Positions 24,728-37,816 of a stretch of DNA of 64,000 nt are shown here, one piece after another (the first letter of the stretch is position 1; every line of letters begins with the position of its first letter). The notes beneath the pieces are model-generated. The model ran no database searches. It was not told the DNA's origin and worked only from the letters and a program-made list of their open reading frames with translations. The stretch comes from Warburgia ugandensis (taxonomy: Eukaryota > Streptophyta > Magnoliopsida > Canellales > Canellaceae), in NCBI GenBank assembly GCA_035236585.1, contig CP141132.1, forward strand, positions 23,388,445 to 23,452,444. The letters run 5' to 3'. The position numbers and the translations under genes are program-made.

Positions 24728-26210
24728 TGTATCTATCTATCTCTCTCCCATCTCTTTTCTCTCTATTACTAATGACATGCACCGGCCAACAGCCCTCTAT
24801 CACTAACCCGTGAATCTTGTCTTGTGGCGCCCGACGTGCAGCACCAATGAATCTCACCAACCTCTACTCCTCCTTCTACTTCACGCACCGTCCAATGAAT
24901 CCTCCTTTTTCCTCCTCTCTCACCACCACACCTCCAGTCTCCATGACCTCTCTATTTGACAGGAATACCCCAATCCAGCACCGCGCAGGCAGCCAACCAC
25001 CCACCATCGATTACATAGCTACACCCTTTCACCCCATCTCGCACCCTCTCTTGTTCCATCCAACCAACGAAGCGGGATCACATCGGCCACCCCTGACTGT
25101 TGAACCAACACTCGACCCTATCCCACCTCCTCCTTCCCTCTCATTCTCTTTCTCTATCCCCTCCGGCTTCCTCCTCATCTCCCTAGTTGTAGGCTTGCAG
25201 CTTCTCCTTTCTCCCCTCTTCCATGTCTTTGCATCTCCTTCACTAGCTACAATGAACTCAGTCAGAGAATTTCTTCATTTTCCCTCTTTTTCCTCTCTTC
25301 TCCTCATGCCCTGCATCTCTCTCCCCATCTGTGCCATCTTCTCTGGCTTCTTCTGTCAATTTCTTTGTTTTTCTTTTAAAATCAGAAATAATAAAGAAAT
25401 TATGTTTTTACCCTTTGCCTTTTAAATTTAAATCCTTCTGTGTCCTTGTTCCTACTCTAGTTTTTCTATCTCTTTTCTCCCTATTACTACCCAACACGCA
25501 CCGACTAGTGAATCCTAGCTCATCGCGCCCAACATGCAACACCGATGAAGGTCACCAACCTCTACTCCTGCTTCACGCACTGGCCAACAACCTTATGCAA
25601 CCGGCCAGTGAATCCTCCTTTTCCCTCCTCTCTCAACGCCGTACTTCCAATCTTCACTACCTCTTTGTGCTACAGGAATACCCTAGTCAAGCACCATGTA
25701 GGTAGCCAAACACCCACCAACGACTGCATAGCCACACCCTTTCACCTCATCTTGCACTCTCTCCTATTCCACCCAACCCATGACTTAGGATTGCACTTGC
25801 TACCCTTGACTGCCAAACCGGAACTCAACATAGTCCCACCTCCTCCTTCCCTCTCATTCTCTTTCTCTATCCTCTTCGGCTTCCTCCTCATCTCCCAAGT
25901 CGTCGGCCGGCAGCATCTCCTTTCTCCCCTCTTCCTTGTCTCTGTGTCTACTTCACCAGCTCCGATCAACTCTATAGGACTTGGGTTTTCTCCAATTTCT
26001 TTCATTTCCCCTCATTTTACTCTCTTCTCCTCATGCCCTACATCTCTCTCCCCATCCGCATCGTCTTCTCCAACTGCCTCCATCAATTTCTCTATTTTCC
26101 TACTAAAATAAAAAAAAAAACAAAGAAATTTCTTTTTACCCTTTGCCATTTAATTTTAATTTTTCTATGTCCCCATTTTAATTCCATCTGTGTCCCTATT
26201 CCTACTCCAA
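24728..26210 (+). repeat. Tandem duplication of about 0.7 kb inside solo LTR S2
   Basis: Blocks recur at an offset of about 697 bases, for example CACCAACCTCTACTCC at 24,855 and 25,552. The offset widens slightly towards the end because of small insertions. Both copies keep an open frame in the same register with the shared segment PPPPSLSFSFSI, but with many amino-acid differences. Confidence 0.85.
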
Positions 26211-26841
26211 TTTTTTATCCCTATTCTACTTATCCAAAAATAGCATAATCCAAATTCACATTGATTAAGCTTAACCTAATTAATAGTTAGCCTTAACAAA
26301 CAAGATCTCTCTATTTTTTCATCTATTTCACATCAGAATTCAAATTAGTTTTCAGATCTTGTTATTAGGGCATTTTCTAGCTTATTCAACAGTTCTGATC
26401 TTCAATTTGAAATCCAAAAATTAGATTTAAGCCGTCCAAAATCCAAAATTACTCTTAAGCCTAGATCATCTAAATTTTGGGGAATCTGCTCAATCCAGCT
26501 ATCATATCTTTAATCAGAAGTACAATTGAGAGATTGATGAAGGCTGATCAAAGATTTTGATATTAGATTTGAAGAATTTTGTCATAATTAAGCTAGGGAA
26601 GTAGATTTTATGTTTTTTTAGTTAGTTTTTTGTCTTTTTGAATTTGGATTTTTGTAATTTTCATTATTTAAATAGATTTTAGTTTATAATTCATTGCTAG
26701 TTAATTTCTATCATTTTTGTAAATTTTTAGACAATTAAATTTAATTTAAACTTTCTCTTTTTAAGTTGAGTCCCCGTGGGATCGACCCATACTTACATTA
26801 GCTACACTACAATAGATCATGCACTTGTGGTAAAACAATCA

Positions 26842-28622
26842 ACTACTTTCTATCTCTCTTTCTAATTCCATAAAGCTACTCCACATGTTACACCTTGAGA
26901 AGGGGAATTCCATGCCAATCTCTAAAAAAGTGACACCTCCACCCTCTTAGTTGTCTTAGGTTCCCACTTTGGTTGCCTTAAATCCCATCGCTCCTAAACA
27001 CCACTAGATCCCATCATCACTCTACCTTCCATTTCTATCCAAGGGTTTTCATGATCCATCATAAATTCCTATGAGTGTTCCACGTCAAATTCAAAGAAGT
27101 GCTCAACAATTTTTGCCCATCTAAGGTGTCAACAACTTTCACCTTCCAATTATAAATTCCCTTCCTAAAAGTCCATGGAAATTTCAATCCATTAATTCAC
27201 ATCCTTCTTTCTCCAACGTAGGATCACATCCCATCAAATTAGAAAAGCAAACAACCCTGACAAAATCATCTTAAGGTTTCAACATGAGGGACACCCCTAA
27301 GAAGGGGAGGATGCCTCCTCCTAAAAAGTTGGCACCTCCACCCTTCCCACCTCTCTCGGGTTTTCAATGTGTTTTGCATGTTGTATTAGCTCTCTTTCAA
27401 CACTCCATGCCTCCTCCTTGGTGATTCTTGCTCATCTTCTCTTTGGATTCTTTTAAGTTTAGGTTGGTGCTCGTAGCTTATTACTTATTTCTCCATTACT
27501 TGCTTATTTTGTTCCTTGATTTCATGCTTTATTTTCCTTAATTTGATTCTTAGTTTTGTTGTTTATTTTCCTTTAATTTGAAGCTTTATATCCTTAAATC
27601 TAAAGGTTACAACTCTCTTGTAGTGACAACTAAGAGAGTATAGCATTTAGATCAAGTTCCTTGCCCTTGAATCTCCTTAAGTTTCTTGCCCATCCCTTAC
27701 TTTCTTTCTCATCTTTTCTCCCTTTTTGCTTAGATCTCTCTTGGATTACATGCATGCTAGCTTGAGAGTTATAGTTGGATGACATTAAAGAAGCTAGATT
27801 AGAAGTTTGGTTGTACTTTGGATCAAAGAATGGAGAGCACACTTCATCAATTATGCCCACCACACTTGTACCTTAATTCTAGTTACTAAGATTGATGTTT
27901 GGTTAATGATGACAGTTTATTGTTCATGGATCTTTTGCATGCTTTAAAATTTTCTTTTCATGGCTGATTAAGATGTTCTTTCCATGTTGAGATTTCATGT
28001 GCATCATTGTAGATTAAGGCTACATTTAAATATCACATAAACCACACACTTGTACCATGTGCACAAGCCATGGATCATGCACATAGTCTTGAGGTATGAT
28101 CCCTTAGATTACTTGCTTGTTATGTTTAGTTTTCCATGCTTTAGTTAAGTTCCATTCATGCATTTCATTTATTTTAGTTTGCATCTTAGTTCATGCACAC
28201 GTTTTATGTTCCATATATGCATTCCATCATCTTAGTTTGCTTGTCACATTTTTTTCATCTTAGTTCATGTGCACCACTTTGTTTATTTGTTTCCCTAAGT
28301 CTTGCATATTTTATTGTCTAGCTTAGTCATGTTTAGGTTTATTTGAGCAATGTTTGTACATGAGGTTAGTTTTAAATAATTTTAAATTTTAGTTTTTAGG
28401 ACATTTTATATTTAGAAAGTTTCCAATTTCATGCATGTGTATGTTTTCATGATGTTTAAGTTCTTAGTTTAGGATAAAAAACCAACTCTTTTGCCTAGGT
28501 TAAATGATTTAAATGAGATCTATCCAACATACAATTCAATCAAATTTCTTATGGGATCAACCTCTCTCACGTGCAACACTACTTTGATTCATGCATTGAC
28601 GAGTAAAATTAAAGCTTCACCA
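26842..28622 (+). mobile_element. 5' LTR of element W, part 3
   Basis: Completes LTR W. It ends AAAGCTTCACCA at 28,622, matching the end of LTR X at 18,162, and the primer-binding site follows. W's LTR parts sum to about 2.67 kb, close to LTR X at 2.56 kb. No genes are supported here. Confidence 0.82.
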
Positions 28623-28628
28623 TGTATT

Positions 28629-28641
28629 TGGTGTCGTTGCC
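28629..28641 (+). promoter_or_regulatory. Primer-binding site of element W (Athila/Tat type)
   Basis: TGGTGTCGTTGCC, six bases after the LTR end. It differs at two positions from TGGCGCCGTTGCC, the site common in Athila-type elements. Confidence 0.8.
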
Positions 28642-29880
28642 AAGGAATCGTAATGTATTTGTGATTGGATCTTTATTTAGATTGTTTATCTTTAGTCATA
28701 GGTTTAGGCAGCATTAGGTTAGGGTTTTTGCATCATAATTGCATATCTTGCTAAGCCCTAAAAAATTAACCCATCTTTCTTTGTTTTTGTGCAAGGGAAA
28801 ATTGGCAAGAGGAGCTTCATCAACTAGATATGATTTTTTTGCTTTCTTAGATTAGGATTTTGAGTGAAATTGTAGTGAGACCCCATTATAACTTTTAATA
28901 TCTTTATTCAATTTTAAATGGGTTATATTAGTACAAGGCAAGCATTGGATATGTTGGCCCACACTTGATCTTCATCAGAAACCCCATTATAAGTTTTCCT
29001 TGCTTTACTTTATTTTTTCTAGTATTGTTGCATTTAGTGTAATTTGCCGATTAGTTGGTAGTATGACTCATATAGATTAAAGTCATTCATCATACTTATT
29101 ACATTTTATTTAAGATTGTTGCAATAGTTGTGCACCTATTTAACTAAGGTTAGCTTGAGCTCGGCTATAATCAAGGCATAGATTTCATGGTTATAGTGTC
29201 ATGTCTATTAAGGTATTTGACCCTTTGTTTGGTAGCATATAGGTAGGCATTAGTTTGCTTTCTTACTGTTAAATTTCATGTCTAAATGCTTCATGGTGGA
29301 ATAAATCGTACTAATAGTAAGGCCCCACAAGAACCATCATAAGGTAAGGACTATATTTCACCACCCAATCCTTGGTCCAGTAGGTAAATCAATCAAATTC
29401 CTTGTATACTTGTGATCCTAGCCCTTGCACTATTAATTTAAAATCAAGTAGCAAGAGACTTATGGTATCGAGTCATAAGAACCTTTTAGAAGGAGAAGAT
29501 CTATTGCCACTCTAGTGGCTTATGAGAATTGTGCTTATAGTGGGTATCCAAAATCTAAGAGATTTTTCCTTACCTTTCGTTAATGGTTGTTGAGGTATAA
29601 ACACCTTCTTCCGTGAGAATTAAATTAACCACTTTAGAGTAGAACATAACTGGTAAGCAATAGTCAAGCATGGATAAAATGAGACATTGTCTAAATCTAG
29701 GTCTTAAAGTTACCACCCTACACATCATCAAAGAATATCAAATTAGTCCCTTAGTGCACCATTAAGGATTGATTGATTGTGTGTCATTTAGAGTTAGGAG
29801 TACATTTAGTTAGGATTTTTCATTAAATTCACATTAAAAAAAAGTACGCATTCGTTGTATACAACGATTTGTTTTGAATA
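28642..29880 (+). mobile_element. 5' leader of element W
   Basis: AT-rich non-coding leader between the primer site and gag. A block at about 29,400-29,650 is related, in inverted orientation, to the leader of A and to sequence inside S3. No other features are seen. Confidence 0.65.
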
Positions 29881-31080
29881 CAATGGCCTACCAAGAAGGG
29901 GATAGGAAACCACTTTCATATTATTTTACTCCCAAGCCAATACCTTGTGAGAATAATTATAAAATAGAGGCAAGCATTCTCCTGATTAGTCGAATAGATA
30001 TGATAGATTAGACATTGTGATGGAGAAAATAGATAATCACTTTAATAAGTTCTTTGCTTCTAAGCAAAATACTGAGGCATATCAACAACCCAGTATGATA
30101 ATTCCTATAATGAGTTATATCAAAGACCTCAATATGAGGATTATTATAGTATGTCATATCAACAACCTCAGTATAATGACTATGTCTCTTTTGCACCTCC
30201 ACATTCTCCCACTTCATGGCCATCAAGCTCCACTTACAATGGATATAATCAAGAGCAAGTGGATGGACCCAGTTCATTCCCTGCACCTAGCAATTATTAT
30301 CTTGAAATAAACTACCGATGGGCTAGGCATCATGAACAACCATGGTCTTAGGATTATCAATATTAGAAAGAACCATCATGGTCCCACACTAAATAACCAT
30401 ACCATGATTACCAAACATATTAAGGAGAATAATCATGGTTCCATCCTATTCAAAAATTTCCCAATACCCTAATGCCACAGTACTATGAGGCATATGAGTA
30501 TGAAGAATCATTAGAAGAGACCAATATTAGAGAAAGTTAGTAGATAATATCATTGAAAATAGATCAAATGGATGCTAGTGTTATACACTTTACTAAGTGA
30601 ATGAAACAAATTAAGGGGGAGAGTGAGAAAACCCTTGAAAGACTTACAAGGATAGATATACCAGATGTTCCTTCTGAGTTACAATAATTCCAACCATCCT
30701 TGGAATCCTCCAATCCATATCCACTTGAGTCATGTCCAACTCCTTTTTTTGATTATGATGAAGAGACATCCATGACGAAGGGAATGAATATTTAGCCAAT
30801 GAGCCTTTAGCTGACACTTCTCAATGGCAAGACTGAGTAGAAACCCCTATAATTCTTAAAATTCTAATTTTAGCCTTGTAGTGTAGAAGACATACCCAAT
30901 TGGGACCTACATACTTTATTTGATCAAACATCAGATAGTAAAGTAGGTCCACCTGAAATCCTACCTGTGCTTGGAGAACGGGAAGAAAAGTGCCAATCAA
31001 TGTTCTGTATCAACATCAACCAACTCTAAGGTACACAATTTCAAGAAGATGTAAGGGATAAGGAGGAAAAATATGTCTTC
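29881..31080 (+). pseudogene. Element W: gag tail remnant
   Basis: Heavily broken frames rich in Tyr, Gln, Pro and Ser resemble the variable C-terminal part of Athila/Tat gag. Readable pieces include YNGYNQEQVDGPSSFPAP near 30,240, NYRWARHHEQPWS near 30,310 and PSELQ..QPSLESSNPYPLE near 30,680. No capsid core, protease, reverse transcriptase or integrase was recognised between here and the post-coding motif at 31,431, so W has no recognisable pol. The assignment rests on position and composition more than on strong motifs. Confidence 0.55.
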
Positions 31081-31430
31081 ATTGCAATGGTTACCATGAT
31101 TCCAAATTTTAGTAATTAATGGGGCCATTCAACCAAAATTAGTCCTAAAGGAATTAAATGTATGGTGGTTTTTCAAGTTTTATTTTTACACCACCTAAAA
31201 TGCCTAGGGGGAGAATATATTTTGACTACTATAAAATTCTTACCTTGAGTGAAAAATTCCTCCAACGTTAGGGTTAGGATTAGGAAACTAGTTAAGTTTA
31301 GAGTCAATAAGTTATAGGATCTGTCTAGCTAAGGACGTTAAACTTAGCACTCACAATGAGGCAGCCTAGGGTTTTAAGAGTCTCAGTGTTCTACATTACC
31401 CATTCATCATATAAGTGTCGTATATTTCAA

Positions 31431-31468
31431 AACAATGGGGACAATGTTCAGTTCAAGTTTGGGGGTGT
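31431..31468 (+). other. Conserved G-rich post-coding motif of element W
   Basis: AACAATGGGGACAATGTTCA, then AAGTTTGGGGGTG. Same position and form as in A, X and V. Confidence 0.75.
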
Positions 31469-32896
31469 AGATATGCACAAGATTTTTGAATTTTCTTTAA
31501 AAAAAAATTTTGAGTTTTGAAAGTGTTCAAAGTCAAGTTCCTTTACTATGATGAGAATTGGTTAATTAAGTACATCATTCATGTCCTAAAGTATTTAAAA
31601 AAGTTAAATCTTAGAATATACTTACAATGCATAGTCTAGACTAATAAATGGTTATGACTTAAAGACCCTGAGGAAATTAGTGGAGACCTATTACCCAATG
31701 AGTATTAGAAATTATCATTTTTCTTAGGATAATAAATAATTCCATTATTTCTCCAATGATCATTAATTTTGAAAGGTCTCAATGTGTTTATTTTGGTCAA
31801 AATCCAAGAATTTAAAAGGAGTACTTACTTTCTGTCTTGAACATTTATTGAATCTGATATGCTGTAAGAAACCTAGGAAATGATATAGACTAACCTTATT
31901 TTAGCCTAGAGACATAAAAGCATACCTAGTATATTATACCACTAGTTAGACCCTTTGAGCTTCTTCCAAAGCCTTTTATTTTCAAACCCCATTTACCTTA
32001 ACCTAGAAACCTAATAAAAAGAATATCCATTACCTATCTTTCAAAAATGAGTGGAGATTCCTTTTAAAAAATACAAGAAAAGTGGAGAAATGTAGAGAAA
32101 GGAAAAATAGGCACTTCAATGCATTCAAAAGTAACATTTTTCAAACAATTATTGATGACCTCTTCTTAGATTTGAAACTTTGAATCCTTATACCCTTCCT
32201 TTCCAAACCTATCACAAGCCTATGTTTCGTCCTATCTGAAGATCCATTGATCCTAAGTTGAAAATAGCCTTAATAAGGATATAAATAGGAAGAATTTTAG
32301 GTGAACTACCCCCTACTAGTCTTGGTAATGGCATCCATTCTAAGAGATCATAATGCCTTTGTCTTATTTGTGCTTAAATTATGTGAACCATCAGATTGTT
32401 GGATTAGGTGACATAGTGAGTGAATTTTGATTGACCCCTTTTTCTCTGAGAGCTTTATTTCTGATTGTATACTAATGAGAATTTGAGGTCAAAATCATAT
32501 TCCAATGGACTATAAACATACCTATTTAAAAGTCCTAACTTATGTAACTATACACACACATGCACTCTGAGATATAACTGAAATAAAATGGCTTTAGTAT
32601 ATGGGTAACTTGTAGAATTTCCCAATCATCTTTATTAGTCTGTTAAAGTTAGTAGAGTGCTAATGGATGACAATTCTCTGAGAAAAAATAAAGGCCTTTT
32701 CTTTATTGAATTTTGTGGGTATATTCACTACAAGTGCTCACAAGGCTTAACTCGTCTACTAGGGGTAACCTAAGGGCTTAAGGGTTTATTACATATACTA
32801 ATTGTAATATGAGTACCGATGAAAATGGTAAGCATTTATTTTTCATGATTTTTTACATATTTTACTCAAGACTAGTAAAATGATGTTTAGGGGATG
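31469..32896 (+). mobile_element. 3' untranslated region and polypurine tract of element W
   Basis: Aligns in order with the 3' regions of X and V. Contains the conserved box at 32,216-32,230 and ends with the polypurine tract GTTTAGGGGATG (32,885-32,896), preceded by GACTAGTAAAATG as in X and A. No coding content. Confidence 0.75.
32216..32230 (+). other. Conserved 3' UTR box, copy in element W
   Basis: Reads AAGCCTATGTTTCGT, followed by CCTATCTGAAGATCC. Compare X at 14,927. Confidence 0.7.
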
Positions 32897-33289
32897 TGAT
32901 AAGTGTTCAATTTTTTTTATAATAAGTACCCAATTAGTAGCCCATGTATTATAAATTATATTGTTATTTCTAGGGTTTTTTTGAAAATTTATAAACGCAT
33001 ACATTTCTGACCTAATAATTCAAAAATGTAATTTTTGTAGGTTCAAGAGCTAATTCAGAGTAAGTATGTGAATTCTCATAATTTTTTAGGATTTAAATGG
33101 GATTTTTTATCTTTTGTAGGTGTTAAAAAGGTGATCCAACTGCCAAGATTGGTAGAGATGAGAATTGAAGGTCAAGATTAAAGGATCGAGTCAAAAGCTT
33201 AAATGACATCAATCCAAAGTGTGATAAAGGTTCAAGACCATCTTAGGAAAAACAAAGAAACAATTGGAAGAGCTAAAGGTGATTAAAAA

Positions 33290-33775
33290 AGGCTCCAATG
33301 CACCAAAAACTTGATAGAACAAAGGGTATAACTAGTGGTATAATATACTGGGTAAGCTTTATGCCTCTGGGCTAAAATAAGGATGGCTTATAACATTTTC
33401 TAGGTCTCTTACAACTTATCAAATTAAATAAATGTTCAAGATAAAAAGTTCATACTCCTTTTAATTCTTGGCTTTTGATCAAAACAAAGATACTTGTACC
33501 TTTCAAAATTGATGATTGCTAAAGAAATTATGAAATTATTTATAACCTTCAGAAAAATGATAGTCTCTAATATTCACTGGGTAATAGGTCTCCACTAATT
33601 TTCACAGGATCTATAAGTCATAACCATCTACTAGTCTCTACTATTCACTCTGTATAAGTATATTCCAAGATTTAACTTTCATAAAACACATTAGGACATA
33701 AATAAAGTGTAGAATTAACTATATGCATGCATTTATATTAAGAGGTTAAAGTAGGAGAAATTCTAAGTTGTTAAA
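33290..33775 (-). repeat. Inverted 3' UTR segment inside the W 3' LTR
   Basis: Read on the minus strand it follows the X/W 3' UTR: the ATGCATGCATATAGTTAATTC-like start, the TGAAAGTTAAATCTTGG block, and the GCATAAAGCTTACCCAGTAT-type block at the far end. W keeps its own direct copy at 31,56x-31,95x. Confidence 0.75.
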
Positions 33776-33783
33776 AACCTTTT

Positions 33784-33803
33784 TATATATATATATATAT
33801 ATA
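33784..33803 (+). repeat. (TA)n microsatellite, about 10 units
   Basis: A short TA run next to the breakpoint of the inverted segment. Confidence 0.9.
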
Positions 33804-33830
33804 GAAAATGCATAAATCTCATGTAGATCT

Positions 33831-33964
33831 ATTGCTTAGGTTAAAGTAATTTAATAAAATTTAATCAAAATTCAAAAATTGAATCCTTGTGGGATCGACC
33901 TGTTCTTGTGTAATTTTATATTACAATAGACCCCTGTGCTTATGTTTATTTTTAAAATGTATCA
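33831..33964 (+). mobile_element. 5' LTR of element V, part 2 (end)
   Basis: Resumes the V LTR with ATTGCTTAGGTTAAAGTAAT and continues to the GTGGGATCGACC and TATATTACAATAG blocks. These match the 3' LTR of V at 49,060-49,178. A primer-site-like sequence follows (TTTAGGTGCTATTGATAG at 33,968-33,985, a decayed TTTGGCGCCGTTGCCGGG-type site). Confidence 0.75.
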
Positions 33965-35194
33965 AGATTTAGGTGCTATTGATAGTGAGTTGCAATGGAA
34001 TTTTTGTTGAAATCTAGATTATATGTTACTTTACTAATAATTATAGTTTAGGATTGTATACATTTTAGTTGCATATTTTCTTTAATTCTGATAAATTTTT
34101 ATACTTATGATTATATTTTTATTTTTTACAATAATTTAGCATAGGATTTGGAGTTGAATTACAATATGATAACTGACATTATTTTTATTTTTGAGTGAAT
34201 TGTAGTGAGAGTGCCATTGTATTTTATTTAAATCACAGTTCATTTAAAAAAAAGTTATAATAATACAAGTCAAGGGTGAACCATCCTAACTTGGAAGAGG
34301 AAGTGGTTTGTACATGGATTCAGCCTTGTACAAGAAGATTTTATCAAGGACTCCCTTCTAAGCATACTATCTCATATTTCCTAGATTAGGGCTTGCATCT
34401 TAATTTAGTTTTACATTTTTTATGGCAGATAATATCATAATGTGTGCATTTTATAATTGTTGTTGTTTAGGATTATTGCATTAGTCATTGCTTTTTATTA
34501 TATTTTAGGGTTGTCTAGTGCTTTAAGGTGATATATATGATGCTTGAACTACCAAGGGAATGATAAATTAATTAGAAAGGGTAATTGCCCTTACAAGATT
34601 AAGGGTGGATTTCTTTACCACCCCTTGATCCACCTAGGTTAATCATCATCTCACACATCATAACCATTCATAAGTTATTCAAAATCAATTAGAAGATACC
34701 TATAGCAGCCCATGAGCTCATTGGACCCTCTTAGAAGAAGCTAAATTACTTTCACTCCAGTGGCCTTGAGCTAATCAACTATATTGGTATTTAAATGACT
34801 AACTCTACCAATACACATGATGACTCATATTACCTATGGCTAACCAAGGGTGTGAAGTAGTTGATTTAGTTAGGATCCAATTAGTATGCAATATGACACA
34901 TCTGAAAGAGCAGAAGAGCTATTTAGGTTAGTAATTAATCTAAAAGCTATTCCCCTATAGAAATTTAAGATAAATAAAGAATATGTTTGGTTGCCTTAGG
35001 GATAGATTATTGTGTGTCCTTTGAATATGCAACACTTTTGCATCTGGGTTGCATCATTTAGTTTAGACTTCCTTAGTCTAGTTAGTGAAAATAAAAAAGA
35101 AAAAATAAGATAGAAAAAAGAGCAATCTTTTTTTGTATATAAAGAATATCTTTTAGTTGCACAAAGATGAGTCCATCTCACCACATATTGGTGT
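33965..35194 (+). mobile_element. Primer-site remnant and 5' leader of element V
   Basis: Non-coding leader up to gag. It carries a block near 34,690-34,830 resembling the leaders of A and W. No other features are seen. Confidence 0.65.
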
Positions 35195-36375
35195 ATGCAT
35201 GATGGTCGATCTTTGAATCCTAATTTAATAGTCCTAGATGTTGAGATTGAATGCAACACTAGGAAAGGGTTAAGAAATCAAGTTGAGTTAAGTAACCCTG
35301 CAAGAAAAATGGCACACAAAGTAATAGAAGTTAAGCCACTTAGAGACTACTCCACTCCTGTTCAATTTAACTCACCCTCATATATAGTGCAACCTATGAT
35401 TAATGGAGAACATTTTGTATTAAAACTAGGAGTTATCCAACTTCTACCAACATTTTATGGTCTAGAGAAAGAGGACCCTTATCAACATGTCAAGGAATTC
35501 CTTGACATTTGTACACATTTAAGTACCATAACTTCTTAGATGATTCCATCATATTAGGGTCAATCTCCTTCTCTTTAAAGGATAAAGTGAAGGCATGACC
35601 AAACTCTTTATAAGTAAGTTCTATCACTTCTTAGGAGAAATTATCTAGGAAGTATCTGAATAAATTTTTCCCTATCTACAAGGCATATGCCCTTAGAAGG
35701 AAAATTATTAACTTTCAATAGAAAGAGGATGAGCATTTTTATGAATGCTAGGAAAGGTGAAAGGATTTGTTGCTCGTGTCCACACCATGACTTTGAGAAA
35801 TTGCAACAAATGCAGTATTTTATATGGAAGTTTGACACCACAAAACTAACATATGATAGATCCCACTAGTGCTGATGCATTCATGACCAAAAGTGGTGTT
35901 AATGCCCAAAATTTCTTTGAGACTATCTAAATATTTCCAACAATGGGATTATTCTGCAAGAATGGAAAGGAATTCACTACAAAGGGTGGTTTATACGAGA
36001 TATGTACTACTCCAATCCTCTATGCTAAAAATGGATAGGTTGGCATCTAAGGTGGATAAATTAGAAAAATCTAGTTGAAAAGTTAGATGCTTTCATGTTG
36101 GCTAGTGGATTTTCCATGCTACCTCAACCTAAGGTTTGTTCTAGTTGTTCTAGTTCAGCACATTCTACTACATCATGCCCATCAATCTCCACATTTTTTT
36201 AATATTCTTTAGAGCAAGTGAATGCATTAAATGCATTTAAAAATCCTCGTAATAACACTTATTCTTATAGCTATAATCCTATATGAGCTAGGCATCCTAA
36301 TTTTTCTTGGTTGAAGAATAATCATCAGGGAGGACCGCATGAGAACTTCTCTACTCAACCTTTCCCTGGAGCCCT
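35195..36375 (+). pseudogene. Element V: gag (capsid and zinc knuckle), decayed
   Basis: The open stretch 35,195-35,539 includes the Athila/Tat capsid motif KLGVIQLLPTFYGLEKEDPY. After frameshifts the capsid continues at 35,68x-35,870 (GERICCSCPHHDFEKLQQMQYF). Near 36,050 comes LASKVDKLEKSS, and at about 36,131-36,178 a zinc knuckle with C-x2-C-x4-H-x4-C spacing (CSSCSSSAHSTTSC) is intact in sequence. A gag tail with EQVNALNAFKNP and ARHPNFSW follows. The product would bind and package element RNA. Many stops make it a pseudogene. Confidence 0.85.
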
Positions 36376-36599
36376 AGTTCCATAGTAATCTCCACCTTCA
36401 CAATAGTTTCCTCCATGATAGAGGAGACCCTTAGTATGTTCATGCAAAGTTCACTGGAATTTTAAAATGATATAAAACAAAAATTGCATGTCCACTTGCA
36501 ATCTATATTGAAACTAGAATACCAAATGATTAAAATTACAATTGTACTTACAAAGAGGGAAAAGGGCAAATTTTCTAGTCAACCGTTCTAAACCCTATG

Positions 36600-36969
36600 G
36601 GCCAGTGAAAATTCTACTTGGTGTGGTAGAGGATGTACTAGTGTAAGTTGATAAATTTTTATTTTTAGTAGACTTTCTTGTGTTAGATTCACAATTTGCA
36701 TCAGATCTTGGTAGATTCTAGTCATCTTGGGATGGCCATTCTTGGCAACATCAAATGCAATAATCAACTGCTGGATTGATATTATAAAATTGTCCTTTGG
36801 AAACACAGACATCAAGCTCAATATTTTTAATACTAGACAATCACACTTAGACTCTAAAGAGTATTTTGAAGTAAACATGATAGTTCTAGCGTTTAGACTA
36901 TCCCTACCATCCTCTAACACTAATCCTCTTGAGGCATGTCTAGCTCATTTTGGTTTTGATTTGATATAG
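36600..36969 (+). pseudogene. Element V: aspartic protease region, decayed
   Basis: Two frames carry the later part of an Athila-type protease: GVVEDVLV and VDKFLFLVDFLVLD at about 36,620-36,700, then, after a frameshift, WPFLATSNAIINCWIDI and LSFGNTDIKLNIFNT in the open stretch 36,727-36,969. The catalytic DTG-type motif was not found upstream. After this region the sequence passes through a linker (about 36,970-37,320) to the post-coding motif. No reverse transcriptase, RNase H or integrase was seen. Confidence 0.75.
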
Positions 36970-37780
36970 ACAACTCCATTAATAAAGTGAATGTGTTACC
37001 TAATATGGTGCCATTGATGGACACTTCACAATGGAAAGCCTGAGTAGGACCTTTTTCTTTTCCTGCATCTATATTTGAGCCACTCATCAAAGAACCCCTT
37101 GCTTTGGACCTAACATCTATCCCAAACAATTCAAATTGTGAAAGTTTAGGTTCATCTGATCCCTCGCATGTTACCAATACAGCAGATTCTGATAAAGAAC
37201 AAGAAGATTGAGCCACTTGATGTTATTGTAGAACATCAACCAACTTCAAGGTGGACAATAGAGGATGAACATGGTATTAGCCCCACTAGTTCTTTGCATC
37301 AAGAGGAAAATGAATAACCTTGTAAAGCAATGCAGAGCCGTCTTAACCATATCAGACAATATAATGTAAGAGAGGAGGTATTTCAATTATTTGATGTAGG
37401 TGTCATATTCCCCAATTTGCAGTACTTAAGACACCCAATCTTTAGTTATACCCAAAAAGTTTATATTCACGGTGGTTCACATTACTATTCCACCATTGAC
37501 ACCCCAAGTCAATGGGTGGAGAATGTATATTGACTAGTGTGAAGTTTTGAAGTGGAGTGAGTTTCCCTACAGGCTCCTCCTTGTCTAGTGTTCGTTTAAG
37601 GTCTAGTTATTGTTGTAGTTAGTATTGAATTTGCATTTGCATTAACATTCCTTGTACATTTTTTAATATGAATGTTCGCATCAGTATATTAGATCATCAT
37701 CATTGGCATACAGGTACAATTTTTCCTACCTTATTTATCAACTTTATTATTTTATTTATCCACAATATATAGTTTTCAAC

Positions 37781-37816
37781 ATTGGGGACAATGTGTAATT
37801 TAAGTTTGGGGGTGGG
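37781..37816 (+). other. Conserved G-rich post-coding motif of element V
   Basis: ATTGGGGACAATGTGTAATT followed by AAGTTTGGGGGTGGGG. Same form as in A, X and W. Confidence 0.75.

Larger units (their letters stand above)
32897..33830 (+). mobile_element. 3' LTR of element W, rearranged
   Basis: The first 390 bases match the starts of LTRs W and X (TGATAAGTGTTCAATTTTTT). From about 33,290 to 33,775 the sequence is an inverted copy of Athila/Tat 3' UTR sequence (compare X at about 14,000-14,540, minus strand). After a short TA repeat the LTR of V resumes at 33,831. The normal LTR end is missing. Confidence 0.75.
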
